Below are positions 43,342-55,113 of a DNA stretch of 64,000 bases, one piece after another. Source of the stretch: Cognatazoarcus halotolerans (lineage in GTDB: Bacteria > Pseudomonadota > Gammaproteobacteria > Burkholderiales > Rhodocyclaceae); the NCBI RefSeq assembly GCF_009800965.1, contig NZ_WUAF01000006.1, forward strand, positions 186,001 through 250,000. Reading direction: 5' to 3'. Position 1 is the stretch's first letter. Every line of letters begins with the position of its first letter. The notes below the pieces were generated by a model that was given only the letters and a program-made list of their open reading frames with translations, had not been told where the DNA came from and made no database searches. Both the position numbers and the translations under genes were made by a program.

Positions 43342-45144
43342 TCAGACCGTGACCAGTTGGGGCAGCAAGGCCTGATATTCGGCGGCTGGAACCGCCTTGC
43401 TGAAGAGGAATCCCTGGCAGGCGTCGCATCCGTGTGCCCGCAGGAAGGCGAGCTGCTCGAGGGTTTCGACGCCTTCGGCGACCACGGTCATGTCGAGGCT
43501 GTGCGCCAGCGCGAGGATCGCGCGGACGATTGCGGCGCTGTCGGTGCTGCTGTCGACGTCCACGAGAAAACTGCGGTCGATCTTGAGCTCATCGATCGGT
43601 AGCGTGCGCAGGTAGGAAAGCGACGAATAGCCTGTTCCGAAATCGTCGATCGACAGGTGCAGTCCCAGCGCCCGCAACTCGCCGAGCAACTTCGCGGCCT
43701 GTTCCTGCTCGGTCATGAGAAGCGATTCGGTGACCTCGATCTTGAGCTGGCTGGCGCTGATGCCGAATCGCGAGAGCGTGGCACGCACATGATCGACGAA
43801 GGACTTTTCGCGGAACTGCTGCACCGAGACATTGACTGCAATCACGCCGGGATCGCGGCCGTTCGCGATCCATTCCGCGAGTTGACCACATGCCTCTTCG
43901 ATCGCCCGCCGGCCGATCTCGACGATCAGGCCTGTTTCTTCCGCCAGCGGGATGAACTCGGCCGGCGAAACGTAGCCGCGTTGTGGATGCTTCCAGCGCA
44001 GCAGACCTTCCGCGCCGATGACCGTTTCGGTCGCGACATCGTACTTGGGCTGGTAGTAGAGGCGCAGTTCATGCCTTTCCATGGCGTGCCGCAGGTCGGT
44101 CTCGAGGTCGAGGCGGTCGATGGCCCGTTCGTTGAGTTCGGGCGAATAGAAGCAGAACGCACCGTTTGCGTTGCTCAGATCCGTCTGCAGCGAGCGCACC
44201 GCGACGCCCGCGTTGCCAAGCAGTTTGTTGGTGTCCAGTTCGTGTTCGGGAAAGGTCGCGATGCCGATATTGAAGGTCAGATAGAGATCCTGCGAACGAA
44301 GGCGAAATGGTATCGCCATGGCTTCGAGCAGGCTGCGGGCGATGCGGGCAATCTGCTCCGGCCGCAGGTTGCCGCTGAGCAAAAGCGCAAATTCGTCGCC
44401 GCCGAGCCGGCTCAGCTCGGAAATGCTGCCGGCCTGAAGGAGGATCGAAGCCACCGGGTCGTGCTGAATCTCCGTGGCCAGCCGTCGCGCGACGTGCTGA
44501 AGCAGCTCGTCGGCGAGCGCGGGCCCGAGCGCTTCGTTGAGGCGTCTGAAGCGTTTGATGTCGATGTGCAGAAGGGCCCCGTGATAACCGGCATGCCGAG
44601 CCTGATTCAAGGCCCATTCAAGCCGGTCGACCAGCATCTGCCGGTTCGGCAGACCGGTGAGGCGGTCGAAGTTGGCGAGACGGTCCTGATAGGCTTTTGC
44701 GTTGAGGGTGTTGCGTACCCTCAGTACCAATTCACTCTCGTCGACAGGTTTTGCGAGGAAATCGGTGGCGCCCATCTCTAGCGCGCGCAAGCGGGTCGGC
44801 GCATCGGACGAGGAAGTGAGCACCACGACCGGCAGATGCTCGAAGCGCTCGTTTCCGCGGATGTAGGCGAGAATCTCGAAACCGCTCACGTGGGGCATCA
44901 TGAGATCGAGGAGCACGATGTCGGGGCGTTCGCGCTCAAGGGTCGGAATCGCCTCGCGGGCATCGGAGGTCAACACGAAATGCTGGTAACCGGCATCCTC
45001 CAGAAAGATCTGAATCGTGTCGAGCGTGATCGACTCGTCGTCGACCAGCATGATGCGGGCGCGCCTCAGCAAGGTCGTGTTACCACGGGGACGCCCGGAT
45101 GAGTCTCTCGTGCCCGATATCTCATTGTTCGACGATTGAGTCAT
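43342..45144 (-). CDS. Response regulator with GGDEF and EAL domains
   Basis: 600 residues. The REC domain (about 28-150) has MLVDDES, phospho-acceptor Asp80 in LLDLMMP, LTSS and AKPVD. The GGDEF domain (about 160-330) keeps the GGDEF active loop near residue 247 but I see no RxxD inhibitory site five residues before it. The EAL domain (about 345-590) reads EGLLRW instead of EALLRW, with metal and catalytic residues retained (VNVS, EVTES, DDFGTGYSS, LKIDRSF, AEGVET, QGFLFSKAVP). It may both make and degrade cyclic-di-GMP. The gene lies 73 bases after a hybrid kinase in the adhesin operon, suggesting it is that kinase's target. Confidence 0.93.
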   Translation of the reverse strand: MTQSSNNEISGTRDSSGRPRGNTTLLRRARIMLVDDESITLDTIQIFLEDAGYQHFVLTSDAREAIPTLERERPDIVLLDLMMPHVSGFEILAYIRGNERFEHLPVVVLTSSSDAPTRLRALEMGATDFLAKPVDESELVLRVRNTLNAKAYQDRLANFDRLTGLPNRQMLVDRLEWALNQARHAGYHGALLHIDIKRFRRLNEALGPALADELLQHVARRLATEIQHDPVASILLQAGSISELSRLGGDEFALLLSGNLRPEQIARIARSLLEAMAIPFRLRSQDLYLTFNIGIATFPEHELDTNKLLGNAGVAVRSLQTDLSNANGAFCFYSPELNERAIDRLDLETDLRHAMERHELRLYYQPKYDVATETVIGAEGLLRWKHPQRGYVSPAEFIPLAEETGLIVEIGRRAIEEACGQLAEWIANGRDPGVIAVNVSVQQFREKSFVDHVRATLSRFGISASQLKIEVTESLLMTEQEQAAKLLGELRALGLHLSIDDFGTGYSSLSYLRTLPIDELKIDRSFLVDVDSSTDSAAIVRAILALAHSLDMTVVAEGVETLEQLAFLRAHGCDACQGFLFSKAVPAAEYQALLPQLVTV

Positions 45145-45217
45145 CTGTGCCCGTTGTCGGCGCGTCCGAAAATATCCATCTCTCGTAATAGCGGCTTCAC
45201 CGCGTGAAACTTGAGTG

Positions 45218-48115
45218 TCATGGTGCCAAAGGCCGACTAGCGGCTGACTCGGTATCGGTCGCGGGGGACGGCGCTTCCTGTGGCACGGCCATGCGCCGAG
45301 TCAGTTCCGCGATCTCCGCAACGCGTGATGCGCAGCGTCCGGCGTCGTTTGCGCCGGCCGCGTTTTCGAGATCGGCAGCAGGCTCCGTGAATGCATCGAA
45401 TCCGACCGTTCCGGCGGCGCCCTTGAGCCAATGGGCGAGATTCGACAGCGCGGCAAGATCCCGTTCCATCAGTGCCGCCTCGATGAGCGGCATCTGCGTT
45501 CGCATGCGGTGCACAAAATTGGTGATTACCCGGTGCAGCCGCGGGTTGTCCTCGAGTCGTGAGCGCAGCGGCCCGGTCGTCGGCACGGGCAGGGCTTCTG
45601 CCGGCGGGATCCTTGGTTGCGGGCCGGGCGGCGGCGATGCCGAGGGGTGCGAGGGCGCGGTAATCCGTCGTGCGAGACGTTCGATGGTGCGGACGTGTCG
45701 GGCGCAGGCGTCGCTGTCGGCGCCGCGTGCCGCTTCTTCAAGCTCGGCGGCCGGTTCGGTGAAGTCATCGAATCCGACCGTACCGCCGGCACCCTTGAGC
45801 CAGTGGGCGAGCGCGGCAAGATCTTCGTGCCGGCCTTCCGCCTGCGCTGCCTGGAGCAATGGCAGTTGCGTGCCCATGCGTTCGACGAAGCGCCCGATCA
45901 CGCCGTGCATGCGTTCCTTGCCCGCGAGTCGCGAATGGATCGGAGCGAGGCTGTCGGTCGCTTGCGGTGCGTGGCCGGATCGGGCGCGCGGTGCGGTTCC
46001 GCTTTCCTGGTGGCCACCGACGATGTGCGCAATGGTCGCCAGCAGGGCATCGATGTCTACCGGTTTGGTGAGGTACGCGGTACAGCCGGCGGCGATCACT
46101 TCCTGTTCGAAACCGCGCATCGCGTTGGCAGTGAGTGCCACGATCGGCGTGCTGAGGCCTGCCTGCCGGAGGGCGCGGGTAGCGGTGAAACCGTCCATCA
46201 CCGGCATCTGCATGTCCATCAGAATCAGGTCATAGGCGTTTTCGCGTGCCATGTCGATCGCAACCTGGCCATTCTCCGCCTCGTGTGGCGAGAGCCCGAA
46301 TTCACCGAGCACGGTGGCCACCAGTTCGCGGTTTTCCGGGCCGTCGTCGACTACCAGGATTCGGGCGGCGGTCGGCAGAACCCAGCGTGGTGCTTCGATC
46401 GCGCTCTCCTGTGCGATCGAAGCGGCCAGCGCGGCTTCGTCGAGCATGCGGACGCCTTCGAGTGCGCCGGTCGCGATCGTGGCGTGAAATGTGCTCCCCT
46501 GTCCCGGTGTGCTGGTTGCAACGATGTCGCCGCCAAGTGCGCGAGCGAATCTGCGGCTGATCGCGAGCCCCAGACCGGTGCCGCCGAAGCGCCGGTTGAC
46601 GCTGCTGTCGGCCTGCACGAAAGGTTCGAAAACACTCGCGACCTTGTCAGCCGGAATACCGATTCCGCTGTCCCGCACATCGAGGCAAAGCAATGCGGAA
46701 TCGCCCTCGGGGCGGAGCGAAAGTCTCACCGATACACCACCGCGTTCGGTGAATTTGATTGCGTTACCGATCAGGTTGGTCAGGATCTGGCGAACCCGCG
46801 GCGCATCGGTGATCACGCTTTCGGGGAGCAAGCCGTCGACCGCGAGCGTCAGTTCGAGACCCTTTTCTTCGGCCTTCACGCTCATCGTGCGGACCACCTG
46901 GTGCGCCAGTTCAAACGGCGACATGGGCAGCAACTCGACTTCGAGCTGCCCCGATTCGACCTTGGAGAGATCGAGGATGTCATTGATCAGTGCGAGCAGG
47001 TGGGTGCCGCTGGCGTGGATGGTGTCGAGGTGGTGTCCGGCGTTGCGATCTCCGCGGGTATAGCCCCTGCGCAGCAATTCGGTGAAACCGAGAATGGCGT
47101 TCATCGGGGTGCGGATTTCGTGGCTCATGTTGGCGAGGAAGTCGCTCTTCGCACGGTTCGCGGCATCGGCGGCATTTTTCGCCTTCTCCAGTTCGATGCT
47201 GTTTTCCTCGATTTCGGTGATGTCGTCCACGCTCACCAGCACACCGCCGGGCTTGCCGTCGCCGCCGAGTACCGGCGCACAGTTGATCTGGAAGGTGCGA
47301 AGGTTCCTGCCGGTATCAAGCATGTGCAGTGTGTGATTCACCTGCGCTTCACCGTCGCGCAGCGCGCGCGTCCACGGCAGCTGATCCACTCCGAGCGCGG
47401 TGCCTTCGGGCGAGGCCCATGGAAGGGCGGTGGCGCGCATGCCTACCAGAGAGGCAGAACTTTCACCGACGAATTCGGCAAATGCCCGGTTGGCAAGAAC
47501 CACGGTCTGCCTGCGGTCGAGCACGAGCAGGCCCTCGGTGAGGGTGTCGAGGGCGTTGCGGACCCGGCTGGGTACCGCCCCGGACGGATCGAGATGACGC
47601 AGGACCTTGCGCAGGTAGAAATAGAACGCCGCCAGCGAACTGACGAAGACGAACAGCACAAGCTTGACCAGCGGGTTGTCGCCGATCGCAACCAGCCCGG
47701 TTTCGTTGATCGGGCGAAAGCGCAGTTCGAGTTGGCCCCAGGTCTTCTCGCCGGCAAGAATGGGAACCTGTATCTGTTCATCGGTCGAGATATCCCTGCC
47801 GGTCAGGGTCCAGTTGCGCGCGTGCGGGCCGACCTCCACGGCGATCTCGCCATTGCTCGCGCGCAAGGCCGCCGAGAGAATGTCGTCGTTCCGTTTGACC
47901 AGCAGCCGCAATGCCGGCGCCAGCCATTGCAACTCTCCGCGCGAGGCGATTTCGGCCGAACTGGCTGCGATCGATTCGGCCAGCATCACCCGGCCGTTAC
48001 GTACTGCGGAGGTCTTGTCGGGGATCAGCCCTAGGAAGGCTGCAACGAGCAGTATGCTGACCACCAGGAAAGCCAGGCCGAGGGAGATGTGCGCCTTGGC
48101 GCTGAGTTTGCCCAT
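45218..48115 (-). CDS. Hybrid sensor histidine kinase with REC and two Hpt domains
   Basis: 965 residues. Two membrane helices (about 11-31 and 150-170) enclose a periplasmic sensor domain; a PAS domain follows (about 185-305). The kinase core has [15 protein letters not shown] (His332), [22 protein letters not shown] and [14 protein letters not shown] receiver domain has [10 protein letters not shown], Asp634 in [12 protein letters not shown] and TKPVD. Two tandem Hpt domains end the protein, each with (A/N)[14 protein letters not shown]-like motifs and phospho-His771 and His895; they look like a recent duplication. Its ATG overlaps the adhesin stop codon (TGATG), so expression is coupled to the adhesin. 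Its phosphoryl group probably goes to the REC-GGDEF-EAL protein next to it. Confidence 0.94.
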   Translation of the reverse strand: MGKLSAKAHISLGLAFLVVSILLVAAFLGLIPDKTSAVRNGRVMLAESIAASSAEIASRGELQWLAPALRLLVKRNDDILSAALRASNGEIAVEVGPHARNWTLTGRDISTDEQIQVPILAGEKTWGQLELRFRPINETGLVAIGDNPLVKLVLFVFVSSLAAFYFYLRKVLRHLDPSGAVPSRVRNALDTLTEGLLVLDRRQTVVLANRAFAEFVGESSASLVGMRATALPWASPEGTALGVDQLPWTRALRDGEAQVNHTLHMLDTGRNLRTFQINCAPVLGGDGKPGGVLVSVDDITEIEENSIELEKAKNAADAANRAKSDFLANMSHEIRTPMNAILGFTELLRRGYTRGDRNAGHHLDTIHASGTHLLALINDILDLSKVESGQLEVELLPMSPFELAHQVVRTMSVKAEEKGLELTLAVDGLLPESVITDAPRVRQILTNLIGNAIKFTERGGVSVRLSLRPEGDSALLCLDVRDSGIGIPADKVASVFEPFVQADSSVNRRFGGTGLGLAISRRFARALGGDIVATSTPGQGSTFHATIATGALEGVRMLDEAALAASIAQESAIEAPRWVLPTAARILVVDDGPENRELVATVLGEFGLSPHEAENGQVAIDMARENAYDLILMDMQMPVMDGFTATRALRQAGLSTPIVALTANAMRGFEQEVIAAGCTAYLTKPVDIDALLATIAHIVGGHQESGTAPRARSGHAPQATDSLAPIHSRLAGKERMHGVIGRFVERMGTQLPLLQAAQAEGRHEDLAALAHWLKGAGGTVGFDDFTEPAAELEEAARGADSDACARHVRTIERLARRITAPSHPSASPPPGPQPRIPPAEALPVPTTGPLRSRLEDNPRLHRVITNFVHRMRTQMPLIEAALMERDLAALSNLAHWLKGAAGTVGFDAFTEPAADLENAAGANDAGRCASRVAEIAELTRRMAVPQEAPSPATDTESAASRPLAP

Positions 48116-51100
48116 CAGCGCCCGCCCTCCGGTGAAGCGTTGTCCGTTGCGTCCGGAGATGTCGGGGACGTGGTCGCGGGTGCCGGCGTTTGTGAGCCGG
48201 CCGAGTCGACCATCGATTCGAGCGAATCGTCGTCGTCCGAGTCATCCGCCCGAATGTTGCCGAGAATGGGCAGGGGATCGAGCAGGCGCCAGGCCGGCAT
48301 GCTGGTGAGCAGACTGCTGACCAGTACTCCGCCGCGGATCAGCCAGGCGACGTAGCCGATCGTCAGCCCGGTGCCGGTTGCGATCGCCACCGCCACTTCC
48401 TGCCGTTCTCCCCGGGCCTCGCCCTCAGCGGAGTTTCTCAGCTCGGAAAAGGCTTGCTCGAGGCGTGTTTCCCGCTGTTCCCGACTTCCCGGGCCGTCGG
48501 TGATCGCCGGTTCCGCGGCTTCTGCAGGTGCATAAAGCAAGCCGAGGATTTCCGGGGTGCCGAGTCGGATCGGTGCCACCACGACCCGATCGATGGCGAT
48601 CACTGCGACGTCGTCGCCGGTGCGCTCGGGCAGCGACTGGATCGGGGCGGTCGGCTCGCCGATCAGCAGCGCTTCGGCCAGGGTGTCTCCGTTGCCGGAA
48701 GCGTGGTCGGGTGCGCTCGGCGTGGCGGTGACCGCAATCTCTGCCTCGGGCTCGGCGGGAGGCGGCGAAGAGACCTCCTCCTGTGGGGGTTCGGCGGTCG
48801 ATGCGTTTACCGGTGTCGGAACGGCAGAGACACTGCTCGCGTATACATCGAGACTCGCAGTGGTGGTCTTGTCGCCATCGCTGACCTCGATGACGATCCG
48901 GGCGACGCCGGGCATGCCGCCGTAGCCACCGGTCACGCTGAGGCTGCGGATCGCGCCGCTTCCGGAGAGTCTTATGGCGCTGTCGGGGAGCACGGCCTGG
49001 TTGGTCGAGTACGCGCGTACCACAAGGTCCGCGGGGGCGCTTTCCTCGTCGCCGAGGTGCAGATCGAGCGGCCCGAAACCGCTTCCCGCGGGGATTACCT
49101 GGGTGCCAGGGGCATCGATGCTCGGCGCGTCGTTGACCGGCGTGAATGCAAGCACCGCGGCCGAGGGGGCGCTGTCGAGTTCGCCATCGGAGAGTGTCAG
49201 TGTGAAGCTAGGCGCCATCTCGCTTGCATCGTGCACGAATCGCACCGTACCTGCGGCAAGCGCCGTCTGGCTGAAGCGGACGATCGGCGTTCCGGGTGCG
49301 TCGGCCAGGGCGAAGTAGCCGCCGGTGACGCTGATCACCGAGTAGTCGAGCGAAGCGTCGGCGTTGTCGATGTCCCGACCATCGAGACCGGTCGTGTCAA
49401 GGGTGACTGTTTGACCCTCGATGACGGTCAGGCGGTTGCTCAGGATGAACGGCGCATCGTTGACCGGTTCTACGTTCAGTAAAGCGGCGCCGTCGATCAT
49501 CGCCGTGCCGTCACTGACCGAGAAGCCGAAGCGCACGCTGCCGTTCCAGTTGGCGGCCGGTGTGAAGGTCCAGGTGCCGTCGCCATTGTCGATCAGGCTA
49601 CCGGTGCCGCCGAGCAGGGTCAGGTTGCGCGCGACGAGGGTGTCGGCGTCAGCATCGGTCGCGCCGGCCAAGAGGTCGGTCTGGGTGATGTGCCGGCTGC
49701 CGTCCTCGAGGATGCTGCCGAGATCGATGCCGCTCACCTCGGGTGGGTCGTTGAGCGGCGTGACGATCAGGCTTGCGGTGTTGGCCACGGCAAGGCTGCC
49801 GTCGCTGACCGTGAAACCGAAGTGCGCGTTGCCGTTCCAGTTTGCGGACGGTGCGAAGGTCCAGGTGGTGTCGCCATTGTCGATCAGGCTGCCGGTGCCG
49901 CCGAGGAGGGTCAGGTCGCGCGCGACGAGGGCGTCGGCGTCGGCGTCGGTCGCGCCGGCCAAGAGGTCGGCCTGGGTGATGCGCCGGCTGCCGTCTTCGA
50001 GGATGCTGCCGAGATCGATGGGGCCAACGGAAGGGGGGTCGTTCGTGTTGGTGAAGGCGATAGTGGCGGTGGAGGCGGGCGAGGCCGCACCGGTGCCATC
50101 GCTGACGGTCAGGGTGTAGGTCGGCGCGGCTTCGCTACCGTCATGAGTGAACACGACGCTGCCGCTGTCGATCTGCGCCTGGGTAAATGTGGAGATCGGG
50201 ACCGTCGGCGCATCGGCCAGGGCGAAGCTGCCGCCACCGAGACCGGAGACGCTGTAGGTGAGGGCGGTCGCGGTGCTCTCCGCATCGCTGGCAGAGATCA
50301 TCGAGCGGTCGAGGACCACGCGCTGCCCTTCGCTGATCACGAGCGTGTTCGTGGTAATGGATGGTGGGTCGTTGACCGCGGCGACGATCAGCATGGCGTT
50401 ATTCGTGATCGTGGCGGTGCCGTCGTCGAGTTCGTAGGCGAATCCCGCGCTGCCGTTCCAGTTTGCGGCGGGCGTGAAGGTCCATGAGCCGTCGGCATTG
50501 TCGACGAGCGTTCCGTCGCCGCTTGTGAGCAACAGATTGATCGCTGCAAGAGCGTCACCGTCGATGTCGCCGCTGCCTGCGGTGAGCATGCTTTGGGTAA
50601 TCGTCAGTGGTGTGTCCTCCGCTATGCTGCCGAGCGTGACCGGTGTAGCGAACGGGGGGTCGTTTACCGGTCGGACGGTGAGCGTGAGCGCATGGCTGTC
50701 CACGCTGAAGGCGCTGCCGACAGTCGTGTTTGCGGTACCGCCGCTGCTGCCGACGGTCCGGTCCCAGGCGACGAAGCTCAGGGCGCCGGGGGTGGTGCCG
50801 TTGTAGTCGGCGCCGGGCCGAAAGGCCAGCCGGACGCCGTTCGAGGCCGCCAGCAGGGTGGCGTTGGTCGGCGATGCGGCGGCAAGCGGGGTCCAGCTCA
50901 GGCCGAAGTCGAGTGTGTAGTACCAGCGGCCGTTGCTTGTGTCGGCGTCGACGATGGCGATGCCGGACAGGCCTGCGGCGTCGGGGTCGCTCACGTTCTG
51001 CGGGCCGCTCCCCGAACCGACCAGGCTGACCATCTCCTGCACCGGGATGCCGGTCGCGCCGAACGGTGTGCCGGCGTCTTCGTCGAGCGAATAGATCGGG

Positions 51101-54100
51101 CTGTCCGTGGCGACGAACGCCGGCGCGTCATTGACCCGGGTAAAGCTCAGCGAGCCGGTAAACGGGCCGGTCGTTGCGGTGCCGTCGGACAGCGAGAAGA
51201 TATATGCTGGAATCGTTTCGCTGCCGTCGTGCTCGAAACGTACGATCCCCGCGTCGATATCCGCCTGCGTGAAGCCGGCAATCGCCGTTCCCGGGGCGCT
51301 GGCGAGCGCGAAAATTCCGCCGCTGACCGTCCGGATCGAATAGATCAGTCCCGAGGCCGGGGTTTCGACATCGGAGGCCGAAAGGTTTGCTGCCGATACG
51401 ACGCTGATCTGCCCCTCGGTGACCGCCAGGGGCGTGCCTTGCACCACCACCGGAAGGTCATTGACCGGGACGATGCTCAAGGAAGCTGTTTCGACGCCGG
51501 TACTGAAGGCTGTGTTCGCGCCGTTTGCCGTGACGTCTGCAATACCGCCGTTGACGCCGGTGCTGCCGTCCCAGGCGCGAAAGCCCAGGGTGTCGAGATC
51601 GCTGCTCGCGGTGTCGGCAGCGGTCGGCTGATAGTAGAGGCGGGTCAGACCGTCATTGGCGAGCAACAGGGCGCCGGTCGGCCCCAGGGCGCCGATGGTG
51701 GTCCAGCTGTTGCCGCCGTTGATGCTGTACCACCAGGTACCGTTGGTTCGGGTGGCGTCGTACAGCGCAATGCCGACGAGGTCGCCGTTCGCATCGCTCA
51801 CGTTCCGGGGGCCATTGCCCGAGCCGATCGGGCTGACCAGCGACGAAATCGGGAGGCCGTCGGCGCTGCCATTCACCGGGGCCGGTGCACCTTCCAGCAC
51901 GGAGATGGCGATCGGCCCGACCGGTACGAGTACCGGCGCCAGGTTTACATCGATCACATTGAGTTGCAGGTAACCGCTGTTGCTGCTGAACGCGCTGCTG
52001 CCGCCACCGCCCGAGGGATCGGCAAGGCTGCCGTTGGCACCGCTGCTGCGATCCCAGGCCCGGAATTCCAGGGCATTTCCGAACGAGCCGGTGGTTGCCG
52101 AGGTGTGCTCGAAGTAGAGCCGGGTATTACCGTCGGCGGCGAGCAGCCGCGCACTGGCGCTGCTCACGGCGCCGAGTGGGGACCAGGTGACGCCGCCGTC
52201 GGTGCTGTAGTGCCAGATCCCGTTCGTGGTGTCGGCCATCACGACGGCCATGCCTGCGAGTGCGCCGGTATCGGGATCGCTGATGTTTTGCGCCCCGCTG
52301 CCCGATCCGCTCAGGCTGACGAGGCTCGCGACGTTGGCGCCGACTGCGCCGACAGGGGGGCCGTTGCCGCGTAACACGTTGATGTCCGCGCCGGGACCAT
52401 CGACCGACGGTGCATCGTTTACCGGGGTGTAGATGATCAGCGCGTCCGGCGGCGGTGAGGTGCCGTCGTCCGAGTCGGTCACGGTGAGCCTGTAGGCCGG
52501 TGCCGCTTCGCTACCGTCGTGGGTGAAGATGATGCGCCCCGCATTGACGTCGGCTTGGGTGAAACTGCCGATCGGCGTCGTGGGCGACGTGCTTGTGGCG
52601 AAGAAACCGTCGCTGCTCGTCGCCACCGAGTAGAGCAGGTTCGCCGCAGGTGTCTCGACATCGCTGGCACTGAGCATCGAACTGTCGAGCGTTACGGTGC
52701 CGCCTTCCTGGATGACGAGTCGGTTGGTGGTGATGGTGGGCAGGTCGTTGATCGACCGGACGGTGAGCGAGGCAGTGCCGATCGCCGTGCTGAAGGCCGT
52801 GACACCTCCGTTGACGGTGGTGTCGGCGAAGCTGCCGTTGCTCCCGCTGAAGTGCTCCCAGGCACGAAAACGCAGGGCTGGGGTGAGGGTGCCGTTGGTG
52901 TTGGCGTCGGGTGTGTAATGCAGGCGGGTCTGACCATTTGCAGCCAGCAACAGCGCGTTGCCGGATGACAGCATCGATGCGTCGAGCAGCGTCCAGCTTG
53001 TTCCGCCATCGACGCTGAAATGCCACCGCCCACTGTCCGCGTTTGCCGCGACGAGGGCGATTCCGGTGAGCGCGCCGGCGTCGGCGTCCTTGACGTTCTG
53101 CGGGCCGCTACCCGAGCCGGCGAAGCTCACGATCTCTGAGATCAGCCAGCCCGTCGCGCCGACGGGCGCGGGGGCGTCCTCGTCGATTGTGCCAAGCACT
53201 ACCGCCGAGCTGTTATCGAGCACCGGGGCGGTGTTGGCGACCGGCACGATGGCCTCCGGCCAGCTGAAGGTCTTTCCGCCGAGATCCGAGCCTGATCCGC
53301 TCGCCCGTTCGCCACTCCACACCACGACCAGTTGTCCCGCATCATTGAGCGCGATGTCGGGTGTCTCCTGGGCGCCGACGGTATAGGTATTGGCAATGAT
53401 CTCGTCGCCCGCAACCGCGGCCCCGGCGGTGAAGGTCCGCAGAACGGTCGTTACGTCGTCTCCGTCCTGTTTGTTGGACTCCCAGGTGATCACCATGTCG
53501 CCCTGTGATGTCATCGCGATGGCCGGGCGTTCCTGCTGGTCCGCCTCGGTGGTATTGACCTGAATGCGGGCGCCCACGGGGGTGCCGTCGGCATCGAAGC
53601 TCTGCAGGACGATTGCGTGTTTGTCGGAATCGACACCGTTCTCGGCCCAGACCAAGGAAAACGCGCCGCTTGAATCCATCGCGACCGCGGGATCCGCGAC
53701 GTCGGGCTCGACCGTAATGACACCGCCGGCCGCGCCTGACGCGTCGAACGTGCGCACCAGAACGGCCTTGCCCTGGCCTTCGTCCACCCAGGTGATGACG
53801 AACCTGCCCTCATCATTGATCGCGACGTCCGGGCTCACCTGTTTTCCGGTGGTATCGGCGTTGACCGTGAAGACGCTGCCCAGCGCCGTGCCGCTGCCGT
53901 CGAAGCGGCGCGCGTAGATACCGTCGCTGTCGTCGCTGCCTTTGCCGCTCCAGGTGACGACGAAATCTCCCGAAGCGTTCATCGCGACGTTGGGATCCTG
54001 CTGGTCACCGGCGCTTGCCGCCGCATCCCCGTTGGTGACCATGAATGCCGCGCCGAGCGGACTGCCCGAGGCATTGAAGAGGCGGGCGTAGATGTCCTGA

Positions 54101-55101
54101 TTGCCGTTCTGCGAGCTGACCCAGGTGACGACGAAGCGGCTTGTGCCGTCGGTTGAAATATCCGGCGTGATCGAGGTGCCCGACATGTCGACCGCCAGAT
54201 CCGGGCTGAGTCCGGTGCCGGCGGCATTGAAGGTTCTCGCGCCAATCATCTGGCCGACGAGGATGACGTTGTCCGCGGCCCAGACGCTCATCCAGTTGCC
54301 GTTGTCGAGCATGGCGACCTTGGGCGCGGCTTGCTCGAAAGACGAGACCGAGTTGACCTTGATGTCGCCGCTCACGGCGGTAAGTGCCAGACTGCCCTGC
54401 CAGTTGCGGCTGGACAGCGTACTCGTCTCGATCTCGCCGCTGTGCGCTTCAAGCACCCAGTTGGCACCGGACAGCGAGCCGGTGCGATCGCTGCTTGCGG
54501 CCACGTCTGCACCGGTGAGCCGTGCCAGCGTGGCGATGAAGGCGAGGCCGTCGGTGTCGCTGGCAAGGTCGCAGCCGTAAAGCAGGATGTCCGCATCCGC
54601 GGCGAGCGCCTGGCGCCAGCCGGTCAGGTTTTCTTCGCGGGCTTCGAGTCCCGCTTGGTTCAGGGTGTCGCTTCCCAACTGCAACACCCCAGCCGCGCCG
54701 TGCGAGATGAGGTGGACCGCGGCAACGTCCGAGCGGCCGGCAAGCGCCTCGCCGATCTGTTCGATGCCGTCCTTGTTGTCATCGAGGCGTATCACTTCCA
54801 GGCCCGGCCGCTCTGCGCTCAGTTCCGCGGTCAGGGCGTCGGCGTTTGCCACGCCGGCGTCGACGAACAGGAGTTCGGCCCCGCCCCGCTGCGTCGCCGA
54901 GGGACCGAGCCAGGCGCCGGTATCGATGTTGAGGCTGCGGATCTCGGCGGCCGGCATCCCCGCAGCGGCGTCGCTGTCGACCGGCATCAGGTCGGCCGAA
55001 TAGAGCAGGCGCGGTTCCATCTGCTCGGCCAGCGGGCGCGGCGGCAGCGTCGGTGTGGGCCGGGACGTTGGCCCGAGCAGGCGGGAGAGAAGTCTCAGCA
55101 T
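48115..55101 (-). CDS. Giant DUF4347/cadherin-repeat surface adhesin with EPRLLYSAD motif
   Basis: 2328 residues. No standard signal peptide: the N-terminus is an Arg/Pro-rich leader with EPRLLYSAD at about 29-37, a motif seen at the start of many giant DUF4347 proteins. DUF4347 follows (about 60-225; HLISHGAAG and [10 protein letters not shown]). Residues about 245-560 contain repeated FVVTW...YARLFDASG units. About 565-2110 are tandem cadherin/VCBS-like domains of several types, each ending near P(V/L)NDAP. The C-terminus has an acidic/Pro linker, a hydrophobic segment (about 2237-2279; [21 protein letters not shown], then [11 protein letters not shown]) and an Asp-rich tail. No RTX nonapeptides occur. 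It probably mediates adhesion or biofilm formation. How it leaves the cell is open; the upstream genes are the likely exporters. Confidence 0.9.
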   Translation of the reverse strand: MLRLLSRLLGPTSRPTPTLPPRPLAEQMEPRLLYSADLMPVDSDAAAGMPAAEIRSLNIDTGAWLGPSATQRGGAELLFVDAGVANADALTAELSAERPGLEVIRLDDNKDGIEQIGEALAGRSDVAAVHLISHGAAGVLQLGSDTLNQAGLEAREENLTGWRQALAADADILLYGCDLASDTDGLAFIATLARLTGADVAASSDRTGSLSGANWVLEAHSGEIETSTLSSRNWQGSLALTAVSGDIKVNSVSSFEQAAPKVAMLDNGNWMSVWAADNVILVGQMIGARTFNAAGTGLSPDLAVDMSGTSITPDISTDGTSRFVVTWVSSQNGNQDIYARLFNASGSPLGAAFMVTNGDAAASAGDQQDPNVAMNASGDFVVTWSGKGSDDSDGIYARRFDGSGTALGSVFTVNADTTGKQVSPDVAINDEGRFVITWVDEGQGKAVLVRTFDASGAAGGVITVEPDVADPAVAMDSSGAFSLVWAENGVDSDKHAIVLQSFDADGTPVGARIQVNTTEADQQERPAIAMTSQGDMVITWESNKQDGDDVTTVLRTFTAGAAVAGDEIIANTYTVGAQETPDIALNDAGQLVVVWSGERASGSGSDLGGKTFSWPEAIVPVANTAPVLDNSSAVVLGTIDEDAPAPVGATGWLISEIVSFAGSGSGPQNVKDADAGALTGIALVAANADSGRWHFSVDGGTSWTLLDASMLSSGNALLLAANGQTRLHYTPDANTNGTLTPALRFRAWEHFSGSNGSFADTTVNGGVTAFSTAIGTASLTVRSINDLPTITTNRLVIQEGGTVTLDSSMLSASDVETPAANLLYSVATSSDGFFATSTSPTTPIGSFTQADVNAGRIIFTHDGSEAAPAYRLTVTDSDDGTSPPPDALIIYTPVNDAPSVDGPGADINVLRGNGPPVGAVGANVASLVSLSGSGSGAQNISDPDTGALAGMAVVMADTTNGIWHYSTDGGVTWSPLGAVSSASARLLAADGNTRLYFEHTSATTGSFGNALEFRAWDRSSGANGSLADPSGGGGSSAFSSNSGYLQLNVIDVNLAPVLVPVGPIAISVLEGAPAPVNGSADGLPISSLVSPIGSGNGPRNVSDANGDLVGIALYDATRTNGTWWYSINGGNSWTTIGALGPTGALLLANDGLTRLYYQPTAADTASSDLDTLGFRAWDGSTGVNGGIADVTANGANTAFSTGVETASLSIVPVNDLPVVVQGTPLAVTEGQISVVSAANLSASDVETPASGLIYSIRTVSGGIFALASAPGTAIAGFTQADIDAGIVRFEHDGSETIPAYIFSLSDGTATTGPFTGSLSFTRVNDAPAFVATDSPIYSLDEDAGTPFGATGIPVQEMVSLVGSGSGPQNVSDPDAAGLSGIAIVDADTSNGRWYYTLDFGLSWTPLAAASPTNATLLAASNGVRLAFRPGADYNGTTPGALSFVAWDRTVGSSGGTANTTVGSAFSVDSHALTLTVRPVNDPPFATPVTLGSIAEDTPLTITQSMLTAGSGDIDGDALAAINLLLTSGDGTLVDNADGSWTFTPAANWNGSAGFAYELDDGTATITNNAMLIVAAVNDPPSITTNTLVISEGQRVVLDRSMISASDAESTATALTYSVSGLGGGSFALADAPTVPISTFTQAQIDSGSVVFTHDGSEAAPTYTLTVSDGTGAASPASTATIAFTNTNDPPSVGPIDLGSILEDGSRRITQADLLAGATDADADALVARDLTLLGGTGSLIDNGDTTWTFAPSANWNGNAHFGFTVSDGSLAVANTASLIVTPLNDPPEVSGIDLGSILEDGSRHITQTDLLAGATDADADTLVARNLTLLGGTGSLIDNGDGTWTFTPAANWNGSVRFGFSVSDGTAMIDGAALLNVEPVNDAPFILSNRLTVIEGQTVTLDTTGLDGRDIDNADASLDYSVISVTGGYFALADAPGTPIVRFSQTALAAGTVRFVHDASEMAPSFTLTLSDGELDSAPSAAVLAFTPVNDAPSIDAPGTQVIPAGSGFGPLDLHLGDEESAPADLVVRAYSTNQAVLPDSAIRLSGSGAIRSLSVTGGYGGMPGVARIVIEVSDGDKTTTASLDVYASSVSAVPTPVNASTAEPPQEEVSSPPPAEPEAEIAVTATPSAPDHASGNGDTLAEALLIGEPTAPIQSLPERTGDDVAVIAIDRVVVAPIRLGTPEILGLLYAPAEAAEPAITDGPGSREQRETRLEQAFSELRNSAEGEARGERQEVAVAIATGTGLTIGYVAWLIRGGVLVSSLLTSMPAWRLLDPLPILGNIRADDSDDDDSLESMVDSAGSQTPAPATTSPTSPDATDNASPEGGR
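49507..49760 (-). repeat. Adhesin direct repeat, copy 2 (coding order)
   Basis: About 255 bases nearly identical to 49797-50050, coding for a cadherin-like unit with [20 protein letters not shown] and [20 protein letters not shown]. The few differences include third-position changes, so the duplication looks recent or is kept similar by gene conversion. Recombination between the copies would delete or add one domain of about 95-97 residues. Confidence 0.88.
49797..50050 (-). repeat. Adhesin direct repeat, copy 1 (coding order)
   Basis: Partner of the repeat at 49507-49760, offset by about 290 bases. It codes for [20 protein letters not shown] and [20 protein letters not shown]. The copies lie in tandem and in frame. 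Confidence 0.88.
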
Positions 55102-55113
55102 CGGATGACGGGC

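Noticed and set aside
48115-55101. Regular repeats that might be a CRISPR array or RTX region
   Set aside because: The repeats are long, in frame and encode cadherin-like domains; there are no short palindromic repeats with unique spacers, and no GGxGxDxxx nonapeptides.
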